Assembly: GCA_036733965.1 (NCBI GenBank) | Contig: DAIMZL010000001.1 | Location: forward strand, 62,001 to 126,000 | DNA: 64,000 bases | Source of the DNA: JAEXOD01 sp937930275 | GTDB lineage: Bacteria > Bacteroidota > Ignavibacteria > Ignavibacteriales > Melioribacteraceae | Reading direction: 5' to 3' | In this document: positions 1 to 9,351 of the stretch, piece by piece | Position numbering within the stretch: position 1 is the stretch's first letter | How the letters are laid out: every line of letters starts with the position of its first letter | Program-made: the position numbers and the translations under genes | The notes under the pieces: model-generated | Seen by the model: only the letters and a program-made list of their open reading frames with translations | The model's database searches: none | What the model was told of the DNA's origin: nothing

Positions 1-186
1 GGAAATAGACCAAATTTTACAGATGCCGCGAAGCCGGAAAAAGCTGATAATTATTACAATCTTTTTATACAAAGAATTAAAGAAAATTATAGCGCTGAAA
101 AAGTGAAGACTGGAGTATTCGGAGCAATGATGAAAGTAAAAATTTACAATGACGGACCTGTTACCGTTTTGGTTGAATCCAAGTGA
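1..186 (+). CDS. dtd: D-aminoacyl-tRNA deacylase, C-terminal part
   Basis: This is the last 61 codons of a gene whose start lies before the window. The translated tail carries a TGVFGA-MMKV segment and NDGPVTVLV, which match the C-terminal half of DTD, including the Gly-cisPro (GP) motif used for chiral proofreading. The enzyme hydrolyses D-amino acids (and glycine) wrongly attached to tRNA in the cytoplasm. The stop TGA overlaps the GTG start of the next gene in a GTGA arrangement, so the two are probably co-translated. Identification rests on these motifs only, since the N-terminal SQ motif is not visible here. Confidence 0.85.
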   Translation, partial: GNRPNFTDAAKPEKADNYYNLFIQRIKENYSAEKVKTGVFGAMMKVKIYNDGPVTVLVESK

Positions 187-1088
187 AAAAAGTAATTTTT
201 ATCTTTTTAGACGGTGTAGGTATAGGAAAAGAAGATAAAGAAACAAATCCTTTCTTCAAACACGGGTTTAATACCTTTTCAAAGATTTTTGAAAATATTC
301 CTTCAATAAAAAATATTTCATTTAGTAAACAAGATAAATATGTTTTTCCGATTGATACAATAATGGGAGTAGATGAGTTACCGCAAAGCGGAACCGGTCA
401 AACTTCTATTTTTTGTGGTTTTAACGCACAAAAGTTTTTAGGAAAACACTTTGGTCCATACCCTCATTCTTCGCTTCATCCATTAATTAAAAAGGAAAAT
501 ATATTTTCGGAATTAAAAAAAATTGGTAAAAAGCCTTTTTTTGCTAATGCCTATCCTCAAATATATTTTGAACATTTAAAGAAGAGTAATGCAAGAGTAA
601 GCGTACCTACTTTGTGTAGCTTGTACTCAGATACAAATCTTAATAAATTTGAAAATTTAAAAGTTGGAAAAGCACTTAGTCCGGAAATTGATAATCATAG
701 ATGGGTTGAGAAACTTAAATATGATTTACCGATAATTACGCCGGAAAAAGCAGCAATTAATCTATTAACTATGATTAGAGAGTTTGACTTTGTTTTATAC
801 GAATATTTTTTTACTGATCACCTTGGGCATGGTAGATTGAGTGAAGATTTTACAAAATTATACGAAACATTAGATAGGTTTTTATTTACCGTACTCTCAA
901 ATCACGAAAAAGATTGTACCGTTTTAATAACAACGGATCACGGAAATTTTGAAGACCTAAGCGTAAAATCACATACTTTAAACCCGGGCTTAGCAATTAT
1001 GTCGGGATATAAAGCAGATTCTGCATTCAAATATTTAAAGGATATTTCACAAATAAAACGATTTATTCTTGATGAAATATTTATTTAA
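183..1088 (+). CDS. Alkaline-phosphatase/phosphoglycerate-mutase superfamily metalloenzyme
   Basis: A 301-residue protein beginning with a GTG codon that overlaps the dtd stop by four bases. It has the layout of the alkaline phosphatase superfamily: FLDGVGIG at the N-terminus (metal-binding Asp), SGTGQTS around residues 69-75 (candidate nucleophile), TDHLGHG near residue 212, TTDHGNFED near 258 and a following SHT. These are the usual metal-ligand positions of the iPGM-like branch. The protein is shorter than a true cofactor-independent phosphoglycerate mutase (about 510 residues), so it is probably a different phosphohydrolase or mutase of the same fold. The substrate cannot be told from sequence. 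No signal peptide is visible, so it is likely cytoplasmic. Confidence 0.7.
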   Translation: MKKVIFIFLDGVGIGKEDKETNPFFKHGFNTFSKIFENIPSIKNISFSKQDKYVFPIDTIMGVDELPQSGTGQTSIFCGFNAQKFLGKHFGPYPHSSLHPLIKKENIFSELKKIGKKPFFANAYPQIYFEHLKKSNARVSVPTLCSLYSDTNLNKFENLKVGKALSPEIDNHRWVEKLKYDLPIITPEKAAINLLTMIREFDFVLYEYFFTDHLGHGRLSEDFTKLYETLDRFLFTVLSNHEKDCTVLITTDHGNFEDLSVKSHTLNPGLAIMSGYKADSAFKYLKDISQIKRFILDEIFI

Positions 1089-3453
1089 TTATCCTATTAT
1101 TATTTTAACTGTTTTATTTGTTTGTGGTATTTTTTTAGCCGCAAACATGCATTTTTCAATTCCGATAATCTTATTCATAAGTATAATATTAAGCACAACT
1201 TCATATATATTAGCAAAAAAAAATCTTAATAACCTCTATCAACCAATAGTACTTATTTTATTAATTTTATTGGGAATATTAAGATTTGAATTTGCCGAAA
1301 ATGGTATCGATAAATGGGAATTTGATAATAATTATATTAAAAAAGCGTCCATTATAGGAAAAATTACGGATGTAAATTTAATTGGAAATAATTATATAAA
1401 GTTAAAAGTTAGAACAGATACGATAAAATATGGAAATAAAATAAGTTACAATAAACATATGAACCTTTTGGTTAATGTAAAAATTGACACTACTTTTAAT
1501 AGAGATAAGGCGTACGATATTTTTAAGTTAAATTATAGAATTAAATTTAACGGAAATATATTAAATCCTCCGGAAAAACGAATTTTTGGAGATTTTAATT
1601 ATAGAAATATGCTGAAAATCGAAAATATAATAGGGGTTGCATATACAAAGTATGATAGTACTTTTATAGTAAAAAAAGGAAAGAGTGTCGGATTTTTCGA
1701 TTTTTTTGTAAATGTAAGACAAAGCTTAGATATAACTTTAAGTAAATTGTATAATTATGAATCATATACTTTTTTACGGGGAATAATATTAGGTGATAGA
1801 GGACTTATTGACGAGGATATAAAAAACAATTATTCAAAATCGGGGGTTGCGCATGTACTTGCAGTTTCGGGTTTACATGTTGGTTTAATAGTATATATTT
1901 TAACGTTGATACTCGGACGATTTGATCTAAAAGTTAGGTTTATTTTAAGTATTTTATTTGTGATTTTATTCTGTAACATAACGGGAAACAGTCCTTCTGT
2001 AATACGTGCTACAATAATGACAATTATTTTCCTATTTTGCAATTACTTTAACAGAGATTATTCTGCCTCAAATTCACTATTCTTAAGTTTATTTATAATA
2101 TTAATTATTAATCCCTTTGAAATTTATAGTGTAGGTTTGCAATTATCTTTTATAAGTGTTTTGACAATAATTTTAATCACAAAAATTACTAATAAATATT
2201 TTGAAAATGTTGAGGTTAATAAACGGATTAAAACAATATTGTCATTATTATTTGTAACGATTTCATGTACTCTTGCTACATTACCGATATTATTAATTAA
2301 TTTCCATCAGATATCAATAATTGCGGTAATATCAAATTTGTTTATTATTCCTCTTATTTCGTTTATTTTATCCGGCGGATTAATTTCTTTAGTATTAGGT
2401 TTATTAAGTGTAAAGTTAGGAATTATTTTTGCGGCAGGAATAGAAAAATTAGTTAGTATAAATAATTTCTTTGTAAACTTTTTTGCAAACCTCAAATACT
2501 CTTTTGTTAATTGTTACAATTTTACTTTTCTTGACGGGGTAATAGTTTATTTGGCATTAACAATTTTAATAGCTTTTGTAATTATTAAAAACAAAAAATA
2601 TTTAATAGTTTCGTCTATAATTTTTACAACTTTAGTATTTGGGAATTATTCTGTTCAAGCTTACCTTATTAAGCCGGTTGTAAAAATAATTATTATTGAT
2701 GTTGGGCAAGGGGATTCATTCTTTATTAAAACAAAAAACGGAAAAGGAATATTAATTGATTCAGGAAATAAAACCGATTATTATGATTCCGGACATGATG
2801 CAATAATTCCGACTTTACGCTACAACGGAATAAAGATTCTTGATTACGTATTTATTACTCATATTGATTCAGACCATTATTTGGGTTTACAGTCATTAAC
2901 TGATGAAATTAAAATAAAAACGCTAATTAAACCAAAGCTTGATACAAGTGATAAAAAAGATATTAAATTTGAAGAATTTATTCGTACCAAACAAATTAAA
3001 GTTAAATATTTTAGTAATTCAATAATTACTATTGATTCGGTAAAACTGTATATATTAAATGATGAAAATTATATAACTCGATCTTCTAACGAAAAAAGCG
3101 GTGTAATTAAAATTGTTTACGGGAATAATTCATTTTTGTTTATGGGAGATGCTACAAGAAATATGGAGCTATTTTATTTAAATAAATACGGTAAATTTTT
3201 GCAATCTGATGTTTTAAAAGCCGGACATCACGGGAGCAACTCTTCTTCAGACAGTTTATTTATTGAAATGGTTAGACCAAAGTACTCAATAATCAGTTGC
3301 GGTATATTTAATCCTTACAAATTGCCTTCCGAAAAAGTTATTAATAGACTTAATAGAGTTTCGAAAGTTCTTAGAACAGATGTGTTAGGAACGATAATAT
3401 TTGAATCTGACGGTGAAATTCTAAAGGTTAAAAATTTAAATAAAAACTTATAA
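1072..3453 (+). CDS. comEC: ComEC/Rec2-family DNA uptake channel
   Basis: A 793-residue inner-membrane protein. The N-terminus has two to three hydrophobic segments and a soluble DUF4131-like stretch, the middle carries the competence domain (GVAHVLAVSGLHVG near residue 258, then many membrane helices), and the C-terminal 250 residues form a metallo-beta-lactamase fold: DVGQGD near 543, THIDSDH near 597 and AGHHGS near 717. This is the full-length ComEC layout, whose role is to pass single-stranded DNA across the inner membrane during transformation. I use ATG 1072 rather than the TTG three bases upstream. The start overlaps the previous gene by 17 bases. Other competence genes are not in the window, so natural transformation is not proven. 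Confidence 0.9.
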   Translation: MKYLFNYPIIILTVLFVCGIFLAANMHFSIPIILFISIILSTTSYILAKKNLNNLYQPIVLILLILLGILRFEFAENGIDKWEFDNNYIKKASIIGKITDVNLIGNNYIKLKVRTDTIKYGNKISYNKHMNLLVNVKIDTTFNRDKAYDIFKLNYRIKFNGNILNPPEKRIFGDFNYRNMLKIENIIGVAYTKYDSTFIVKKGKSVGFFDFFVNVRQSLDITLSKLYNYESYTFLRGIILGDRGLIDEDIKNNYSKSGVAHVLAVSGLHVGLIVYILTLILGRFDLKVRFILSILFVILFCNITGNSPSVIRATIMTIIFLFCNYFNRDYSASNSLFLSLFIILIINPFEIYSVGLQLSFISVLTIILITKITNKYFENVEVNKRIKTILSLLFVTISCTLATLPILLINFHQISIIAVISNLFIIPLISFILSGGLISLVLGLLSVKLGIIFAAGIEKLVSINNFFVNFFANLKYSFVNCYNFTFLDGVIVYLALTILIAFVIIKNKKYLIVSSIIFTTLVFGNYSVQAYLIKPVVKIIIIDVGQGDSFFIKTKNGKGILIDSGNKTDYYDSGHDAIIPTLRYNGIKILDYVFITHIDSDHYLGLQSLTDEIKIKTLIKPKLDTSDKKDIKFEEFIRTKQIKVKYFSNSIITIDSVKLYILNDENYITRSSNEKSGVIKIVYGNNSFLFMGDATRNMELFYLNKYGKFLQSDVLKAGHHGSNSSSDSLFIEMVRPKYSIISCGIFNPYKLPSEKVINRLNRVSKVLRTDVLGTIIFESDGEILKVKNLNKNL

Positions 3454-3501
3454 CTTTATATAAATATTTTGTAATTTACAGATTAAAAAATTATACTTTA
3501 T

Positions 3502-4512
3502 ATGAATATCTTTAATAATTATAACTTAAAAACATACAATACTTTTAATCTCGATATAAAATCCGATTTTTTTTCTGAAGCTTTTAATATTGACGAAATA
3601 ATTACGCTATATGAGTTTGTTCAATCAAAAAAAATAAATTATCTTGTTTTAGGGGGGGGAAGCAATATTCTTTTTACAAATGATTTTTCCGGTTTAGTTT
3701 TAAGATATGTTAAAGATGAAATAAATATTATTGACGAAGATAAAACTAATACTATTGTTGAAGTTGGTGCCGGTACAAAATGGGATAAATTTGTAGAGTT
3801 TTGTGTTAACAACAATTTATACGGGGCAGAAAACCTTTCGTTAATACCCGGAAATGTGGGAGCATCTCCCATCCAGAATATAGGAGCTTACGGGGTTGAA
3901 TTAAAAGATATATTTCAAAAACTTGAATTTTTTAATTTTGAAAACGGAAAAATTGAAAATTATAACAGCCAAGTTTGTAATTTTGGATACAGAACAAGTA
4001 TTTTTAAACATAAACTGAAGAATAAGGGAATTATAACTAAGGTTAACTTTAGATTATCTAAAATTGAAAAGTATAATATTAACTACAAAGCGCTTAACGA
4101 TTTTTTAGCTAATGAAAAGGAAATAAATTTAATTAATGTTCGTAATGCGGTAATAAATATTCGCGAAAGTAAAATTCCGGATTATAATGTATTTGGAAAT
4201 GCGGGAAGTTTCTTTAAAAACCCCGAAATAAATAAAAGTTTGTTTAATGATTTATACGAGAAATATCCGTATATTTCTTATTTTAAAGTGGATGAAAATA
4301 AATATAAATTAGCTGCCGGTTGGTTAATTGAAAACTGTGGATTTAAAGGATTTAGGAAAGGGGATGTTGGTTGCTTTGATAAACAAGCATTAATTATTGT
4401 TAACTACGGAAATGCAAAAGGAAGCGATATTGTTGCGTTTAGCGATGAAATTAAAAAAGAAGTTTTAAAGAAGTTTAATATAGAATTAGAAACTGAAGTA
4501 AACATTATTTAA
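3502..4512 (+). CDS. murB: UDP-N-acetylenolpyruvoylglucosamine reductase
   Basis: A 336-residue FAD enzyme that reduces UDP-GlcNAc-enolpyruvate to UDP-MurNAc in cytoplasmic peptidoglycan synthesis. The FAD-binding GGGSN motif is near residue 52, followed by IPGNVGASPIQNIGAYG, FGYRTSIFK, the proton-donor serine in GNAGSFFKNP (Ser236) and a C-terminal LETEV with the catalytic glutamate. Length and the FGYR-SIFK loop fit the type I (E. coli-like) enzyme. It follows comEC by 48 bases and precedes a transporter by 13. The partner enzyme MurA is at the other end of the window (63169). Confidence 0.95.
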   Translation: MNIFNNYNLKTYNTFNLDIKSDFFSEAFNIDEIITLYEFVQSKKINYLVLGGGSNILFTNDFSGLVLRYVKDEINIIDEDKTNTIVEVGAGTKWDKFVEFCVNNNLYGAENLSLIPGNVGASPIQNIGAYGVELKDIFQKLEFFNFENGKIENYNSQVCNFGYRTSIFKHKLKNKGIITKVNFRLSKIEKYNINYKALNDFLANEKEINLINVRNAVINIRESKIPDYNVFGNAGSFFKNPEINKSLFNDLYEKYPYISYFKVDENKYKLAAGWLIENCGFKGFRKGDVGCFDKQALIIVNYGNAKGSDIVAFSDEIKKEVLKKFNIELETEVNII

Positions 4513-4525
4513 GGATATACAATAT

Positions 4526-5926
4526 ATGAGTAATGAACCTAAAAACGAAAATATGCTAAAAAGCATAACAAAAGAATTAACACAACCTTTTATTGATTTA
4601 GCACACACTTCAAGGGCACTTTTTGGATTAAACCTTTCATATGTTTTAGAAGGATTGACCTATTTTGGCGTTTTAAGTTTGTTGGCGATGTTTTTTAATC
4701 AAATTGGATTGGATGATATAAAAGCCGGAAACATGGTGGGTATTTTAACCGGGGGAATAACTTTAAGTATGCTTTTTTTAGGTGCGACTGTTGACTGGAT
4801 AGGCTTGAGAAAATCATTTTTAATTTCTTTAAGTTTGATGCTTGTAGGAAGGTTTTTAATTGCTTTTTCTCCTTCTGCCGGAGGAAACGGATTGTGGGGA
4901 GGAGCTCATATAATTGCAATGATAGGTATATTGGGAATTATTTTAGGTTACGGTATCTACCAACCTGCAGCTTATGCCGGAGTTAAACAGCTAACAACAG
5001 AAAAAACTGCCGGTATGGGGTATGCGATGCTTTATGCATTGATGAATTTGGGAGGATTCTTGCCCGGCTTGATTAGTCCTCCTTTACGTCAAAATTTTGG
5101 TATAACCGGTGTGTTTTATGCTTATGTTGGATTAACGGTAGTCGGCATTATTGTTGTCGCATTTATTATGTCTAAAAAATCTATTGAAAAAGCACTTGAT
5201 GAAATAAAAAAATCAGAAGGAAAAGAATCAGATAATTATGTATCGGAAGAAGATGATGATTTAAGTAACATGAGTTTTAAGGAAAAGAGTAAATATTATT
5301 TCAAAAATTTTCCACTAAGAGATTTAAGATTTTTATTTTTTATTTTTATCTTAATACCGGTTCAAACTTTATTTGCACATAATTGGCTAACTTTGCCACA
5401 ATATACAGCACGTGCATTTGACGGCTTTGTAAGTGAAAACTTTGAATTTTTTGTTAACCTAAATCCTATTTTAATATTTATTTTGACGCCGATGGTAGCC
5501 GCACTAACATCAAAGAAAAATACTTATACAATGATGATATTAGGAACATTTGTAATGGCTTTTCCGACATTTATATTGGCATTAGGTCCCACTTTAACCA
5601 ATTTGATGCTTTATTTAGTATTAATGACGATTGGTGAAGCCATGTGGCAACCGAGATTTTTACAATGGGTTGCAGAAATAGCTCCTAAAAACATGACAGG
5701 AATTTACATGGGAATAGGTCAATTCCCTTGGTTTTTAACTAAAATTATTACTTCTTTATACTCGGGTTGGTTTTTAATTCAATACTGTCCGGAAAATGCA
5801 GCTCCTTCTACAATGAATACACAAATGATGTGGCTTATTTACGGATTTATTGCAATTATTAGTCCATTTGGGTTATTACTTGCAAGGAAATGGATGGTAA
5901 AAGGTTTTAAAACTAAACATGTATAA
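4526..5926 (+). CDS. MFS transporter, POT/peptide-transporter-like
   Basis: A 466-residue polytopic membrane protein with about twelve hydrophobic segments and a charged central loop (about residues 222-255, rich in Glu, Asp and Lys). The first helix carries EGLTYFGV, which resembles the ExxYFG proton/peptide motif of the POT (PTR2) family, and a later GYGIYQPAAYAG followed by YALMNLGG resembles POT helices 4-5. It may therefore take up small peptides with protons, possibly murein peptides given the neighbouring murB, but the substrate is inference. A MFS sugar or siderophore transporter remains possible. Confidence 0.7.
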   Translation: MSNEPKNENMLKSITKELTQPFIDLAHTSRALFGLNLSYVLEGLTYFGVLSLLAMFFNQIGLDDIKAGNMVGILTGGITLSMLFLGATVDWIGLRKSFLISLSLMLVGRFLIAFSPSAGGNGLWGGAHIIAMIGILGIILGYGIYQPAAYAGVKQLTTEKTAGMGYAMLYALMNLGGFLPGLISPPLRQNFGITGVFYAYVGLTVVGIIVVAFIMSKKSIEKALDEIKKSEGKESDNYVSEEDDDLSNMSFKEKSKYYFKNFPLRDLRFLFFIFILIPVQTLFAHNWLTLPQYTARAFDGFVSENFEFFVNLNPILIFILTPMVAALTSKKNTYTMMILGTFVMAFPTFILALGPTLTNLMLYLVLMTIGEAMWQPRFLQWVAEIAPKNMTGIYMGIGQFPWFLTKIITSLYSGWFLIQYCPENAAPSTMNTQMMWLIYGFIAIISPFGLLLARKWMVKGFKTKHV

Positions 5927-6059
5927 ATGTTATGTTAAGGAGGGTTTTTTTTGAGTATTATTAAAATAAATTGTTGCTTATTTATAAATTGATAGTTATT
6001 TTATACTAATAATTAAATATTTTACAATATATAGTTCATCAATTAGGTATAGGGTATTT

Positions 6060-6890
6060 ATGTTAAATTTTAACGTTATGCTTGTTAGATTTTTTATCAA
6101 TGAGTTAAAAGAACAATATCAGGTTACGTTCGGAAAACTTGAACCTGAATTTGAAAATATTTTAATGTGGGCAGGTAACAGTATTTTGGAAATAATATCA
6201 GGTACGGATGCCTTATACCATAATTTAGAACATACTATGCTGGTAACATTTGCCGGGCAAGAAATAATAAGAGGGAAACAATTAAAAGAAGGGGGAATTT
6301 CTCCTCAAGAATGGCTAAATTTTATTATAGCTTTGCTTACCCATGATATTGGTTATGTTAGAGGTATTTTAAAAAACGATAAAAACGGAAAATTTGATAC
6401 CGGTGTTAATGATGTTTTAATTACGTTAGAAAAAGGGAGCACTGATGCTGCTTTAACACCATATCATGTAGATAGAAGTATTCAATTTGTGTATGAAAGA
6501 TTTGAAAAGGTTAAATTTTTAGATGTTGATGTTATTACTTCATACATCGAAATGACACGATTTCCGATTCCGAACGATAATAATCATAAAGACACTAAAA
6601 CACTAAGAGGGTTGACACGGGCAGCCGATTTAATAGGTCAATTAGGCGATCCTGATTATTTAAAGAAAGCACCGGCGCTATTTTATGAGATGCAGGAAAT
6701 AAAAAGCAATACTAAAGTATCGTATCTAAATCCTTATGATCTAAAATTAGGTTATGCAAAGTTTTACTGGGAAACAGTAAGCCCGTTCATTCAAGATGCT
6801 TTATGTTATTTAAGGATGACACCTGAAGGAAAAATGTGGATTGCTCAGTTACATGCTCATGTATTTGATGCAGAACATCAAAGAATTTAA
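6060..6890 (+). CDS. HD-domain metal-dependent phosphohydrolase
   Basis: A 276-residue soluble protein. YHNLEHT around residue 52 and THDIGYVRG around 94 provide the histidines and the His-Asp pair of an HD metal-dependent phosphohydrolase. A later TRAADLIGQLGDP supplies another conserved aspartate. Such proteins hydrolyse nucleotides or cyclic nucleotides, but the substrate cannot be named. No membrane segment is seen. It stands alone on this strand with a 133-base upstream region, and it runs tail to tail, two bases apart, with the YbjQ-family gene. An alternative start is the methionine six codons downstream. Confidence 0.7.
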   Translation: MLNFNVMLVRFFINELKEQYQVTFGKLEPEFENILMWAGNSILEIISGTDALYHNLEHTMLVTFAGQEIIRGKQLKEGGISPQEWLNFIIALLTHDIGYVRGILKNDKNGKFDTGVNDVLITLEKGSTDAALTPYHVDRSIQFVYERFEKVKFLDVDVITSYIEMTRFPIPNDNNHKDTKTLRGLTRAADLIGQLGDPDYLKKAPALFYEMQEIKSNTKVSYLNPYDLKLGYAKFYWETVSPFIQDALCYLRMTPEGKMWIAQLHAHVFDAEHQRI

Positions 6891-6892
6891 AT

Positions 6893-7219
6893 TTACATGG
6901 GTTCAATAATTACGGCAGTACCATTGGCAGAAACCATTAACATAGTGCCGCCTTGTCCTATTGTTTCGTAATCAAGATCAACAGAAATTACAGCATTGCC
7001 GCCTAATTTTTTTGCTTCATCAGACATTTCACGCATTGCAATTTCTCGAGCTTTTCTTAATTCTTTTTCATAAGAAGCCGATCTTCCGCCTACAATGTCT
7101 CTTATTCCTGCAAAAATATCACTAAAAATATTTGCTCCTAATATTGCTTCGCCTGAAACGATTCCCAAATATTTTGTTATTTTCATCCCTTCGATATTAT
7201 GGGTAGTTGTTAATATCAT
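6893..7219 (-). CDS. YbjQ/UPF0145-family protein
   Basis: A 108-residue protein recognised by its N-terminal TTHNIEG, the central GGRSASYEKELRKAREIAM and the AxxLGGNAVISVDLDYE segment typical of UPF0145 (YbjQ, DUF74). Members form small beta-rich oligomers and are often implicated in heavy-metal handling, but no reaction is established. The start is supported by a GGAG ribosome binding site 6-7 bases upstream (minus strand). No cysteine-rich metal site is visible, so metal binding is only a family-level guess. Confidence 0.85.
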   Translation of the reverse strand: MILTTTHNIEGMKITKYLGIVSGEAILGANIFSDIFAGIRDIVGGRSASYEKELRKAREIAMREMSDEAKKLGGNAVISVDLDYETIGQGGTMLMVSANGTAVIIEPM

Positions 7220-7297
7220 AATTACTCCTTTTTTAATACTTATGAAGAATTTAAATTTTAATATAAAAATATTTTACTTAATTATGCAAAAAATATT

Positions 7298-7327
7298 TTG
7301 TTTAATGGCAAATTATTTTTAATTTTG
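7298..7327 (+). promoter_or_regulatory. Candidate Bacteroidota-type promoter for the alr operon
   Basis: TTG at 7298-7300 and TAATTTTG at 7320-7327 are separated by 19 bases. This fits the Bacteroidota primary sigma consensus (TTG, about 19-20 bases, TAnnTTTG). The predicted transcript start near 7334 leaves a leader of about 65 bases before the alr ATG at 7400. In AT-rich DNA such matches arise by chance, so this is a candidate only. Confidence 0.4.
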
Positions 7328-7399
7328 TACAAATTTCTATTTGATTTATTGTTATAGAATTTGATTCCAATAATGTTAAACAAACTGACCGAATGATTT

Positions 7400-8506
7400 A
7401 TGAGACCCACTTACGCAGAAATTAACCTAAAAAACCTACTTTTTAATTATTCACAGATTAGAAAAAAAACAAAAACAAAAATTATTGCAGTTGTAAAAGC
7501 TGATTCATACGGACACGGAATGATTGAATGTGTGAAAGCATTAAAATCGCATCAGACACCTCCCGAGTATTATGCGGTTGCCTTATATGAAGAAGCAATT
7601 GAATTGAGAAAGAGTAATGTTACCGATAGACCTATTTTATGTTTTGCACCAATAGATCTTGATGAAATTGAGAATTACATAAAAAACGATATTATTGCTA
7701 CTATAAGTGATATAACACAACTAAAAGGATTACAAAAAGCAAATTTTGAGGGTGTTCTAAATATTCATTTAAAACTTGATACAGGGATGGGCAGAGTAGG
7801 AGTTAAACCAAATGATTTGGGTTTATTCATTACATTATTAGCAAAGGTTAAGAATGTAAGTATCAAAGGAATTTATACGCACTTTGCAACTTCAGACGAA
7901 AAGGATAAAACATTTGCCAATTATCAATTAACAAACTTTAAAAATATGGTAAGTGAACTTAAAAAAAGCGGTATTAATCCCGAAGTAATTCATGCAGCTA
8001 ACAGCGGAGCAATTCTTGACATGCCTGAAGCATATTTTGATGCAGTTAGACCCGGAATAGCTTTGTACGGGTATTATCCTTCAAATGAAACAAGCGAATC
8101 GATTAAATTAAAACCGGTTATGTCGTTAATTAGCAAAATTACTACTATTAAAAAAATTCGCAAGGGGGAATCTGTTAGTTACGGAAGATTATTTTTTGCC
8201 GAAGAAGATACCACTGTTGCAACCGTTCCGATTGGATACGCTGACGGTTACAATAGAAATTTAACTAATAAAGCTATCGGCTTTATAGGCGGAAAAAAAG
8301 TTAATCAAGTGGGAAGGGTTACGATGGATAGAATACTGTTTGAAATTAAAAATAAAAACGTTAAATTAGGCAATAAAATAATACTAATGGGAAATAGTAG
8401 TTCAATGAAATTTGATGCTGATGACTGGTCGAAAATTCTTAATACTATTCCTTATGAAGTGACGTGCAATATTAGCAAAAGAGTACCAAGAGTATATAAA
8501 AAATAA
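7400..8506 (+). CDS. alr: Alanine racemase
   Basis: A 368-residue PLP enzyme that interconverts L- and D-alanine for peptidoglycan. The PLP lysine is Lys33 within VVKADSYGHG, and the second catalytic residue is the tyrosine near 261 in SYGRLFFAEED. LKLDTGMGRVG and GRVTMDR are also standard. Length is typical. It opens a run of closely spaced genes that continues to 18920. Its stop codon shares one base with the ATG of the next gene, so the downstream unknown protein is probably translationally coupled. Confidence 0.96.
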   Translation: MRPTYAEINLKNLLFNYSQIRKKTKTKIIAVVKADSYGHGMIECVKALKSHQTPPEYYAVALYEEAIELRKSNVTDRPILCFAPIDLDEIENYIKNDIIATISDITQLKGLQKANFEGVLNIHLKLDTGMGRVGVKPNDLGLFITLLAKVKNVSIKGIYTHFATSDEKDKTFANYQLTNFKNMVSELKKSGINPEVIHAANSGAILDMPEAYFDAVRPGIALYGYYPSNETSESIKLKPVMSLISKITTIKKIRKGESVSYGRLFFAEEDTTVATVPIGYADGYNRNLTNKAIGFIGGKKVNQVGRVTMDRILFEIKNKNVKLGNKIILMGNSSSMKFDADDWSKILNTIPYEVTCNISKRVPRVYKK

Positions 8507-9348
8507 TGGATTTTACAAAACTATATTATCAAAAACTAATTTCAGATTCTTCTACTTATTTAAAATTAACTCCGGATAAAATAGCAAGCGTACAAATATT
8601 AAAGGAGTTTCTTTTAGCAGTAGATAATTATGAATACGCTATAAATGAGATGAAAAAAGTCACGGAAGTATCAAAAATGGCTATTCATTTATCTGATATA
8701 TTTCATTATTGCAACTATCCCGCAATAAATTTTTTAGAATTAAGCAACAAATATAAAGAACAATTACAAATTATAATAAAAGACATAGAAAATTTGCAAT
8801 TAAGCACCGATGCAATAAAATTAAAAGGGATTTTAGATAGTATTACCAGTACAATAAAAAAATTAGAGCCTAATAAACAACCTAAAAAGGAGGAAGTTAC
8901 ATCAAATACGGCAAATGAACTTGAAGAGAATAAAAAACTAAAGGAAGAATTTATTTTATCTGATGATGACGAAGAAGAAAATAGTTATGAGTTTTATGTT
9001 AAAACCGTACTATCGCCAATTAGGGAGTTAGACGGATTTTTACAACGTTTAGAGTTTTATGAGACTCCTTATGACGAAATGGATAAATACCAACAAACTA
9101 TAGAAAAAAATGCTCTTCATTCTCAAAAATATGGTTTTGAACTTATAGCAAATATGCATTTTTATTTTTCCGGTGCCCTTAAGCATATTATGGAGCACAG
9201 GTTAATTGTTGATAAAGATGTAATTGAAAAGATGAGAGCTTGTTTAATTGTAATTGCCGCATTGGTTAGGCAGAAAGATGTAGATATTACAAACTATTTA
9301 AATAAAGCCGATAAACTTGGCAAACTAATACAAAATATTAAAGGTTGA
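8506..9348 (+). CDS. Uncharacterised helical protein with acidic linker
   Basis: I do not recognise this 280-residue protein. It looks mostly alpha-helical and soluble, without signal peptide or membrane segment. Residues about 1-125 form one helical region, residues about 126-160 are a charged linker ending in an acidic DDDEEE run, and the rest forms a second helical region containing HIMEHR. It sits between alr (one-base overlap) and a mannose-1-phosphate guanylyltransferase (three-base gap), so it is expressed with cell-envelope genes. A scaffold or regulatory role would fit, but nothing in the sequence shows it. Confidence 0.7.
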   Translation: MDFTKLYYQKLISDSSTYLKLTPDKIASVQILKEFLLAVDNYEYAINEMKKVTEVSKMAIHLSDIFHYCNYPAINFLELSNKYKEQLQIIIKDIENLQLSTDAIKLKGILDSITSTIKKLEPNKQPKKEEVTSNTANELEENKKLKEEFILSDDDEEENSYEFYVKTVLSPIRELDGFLQRLEFYETPYDEMDKYQQTIEKNALHSQKYGFELIANMHFYFSGALKHIMEHRLIVDKDVIEKMRACLIVIAALVRQKDVDITNYLNKADKLGKLIQNIKG

Positions 9349-9351
9349 AAT

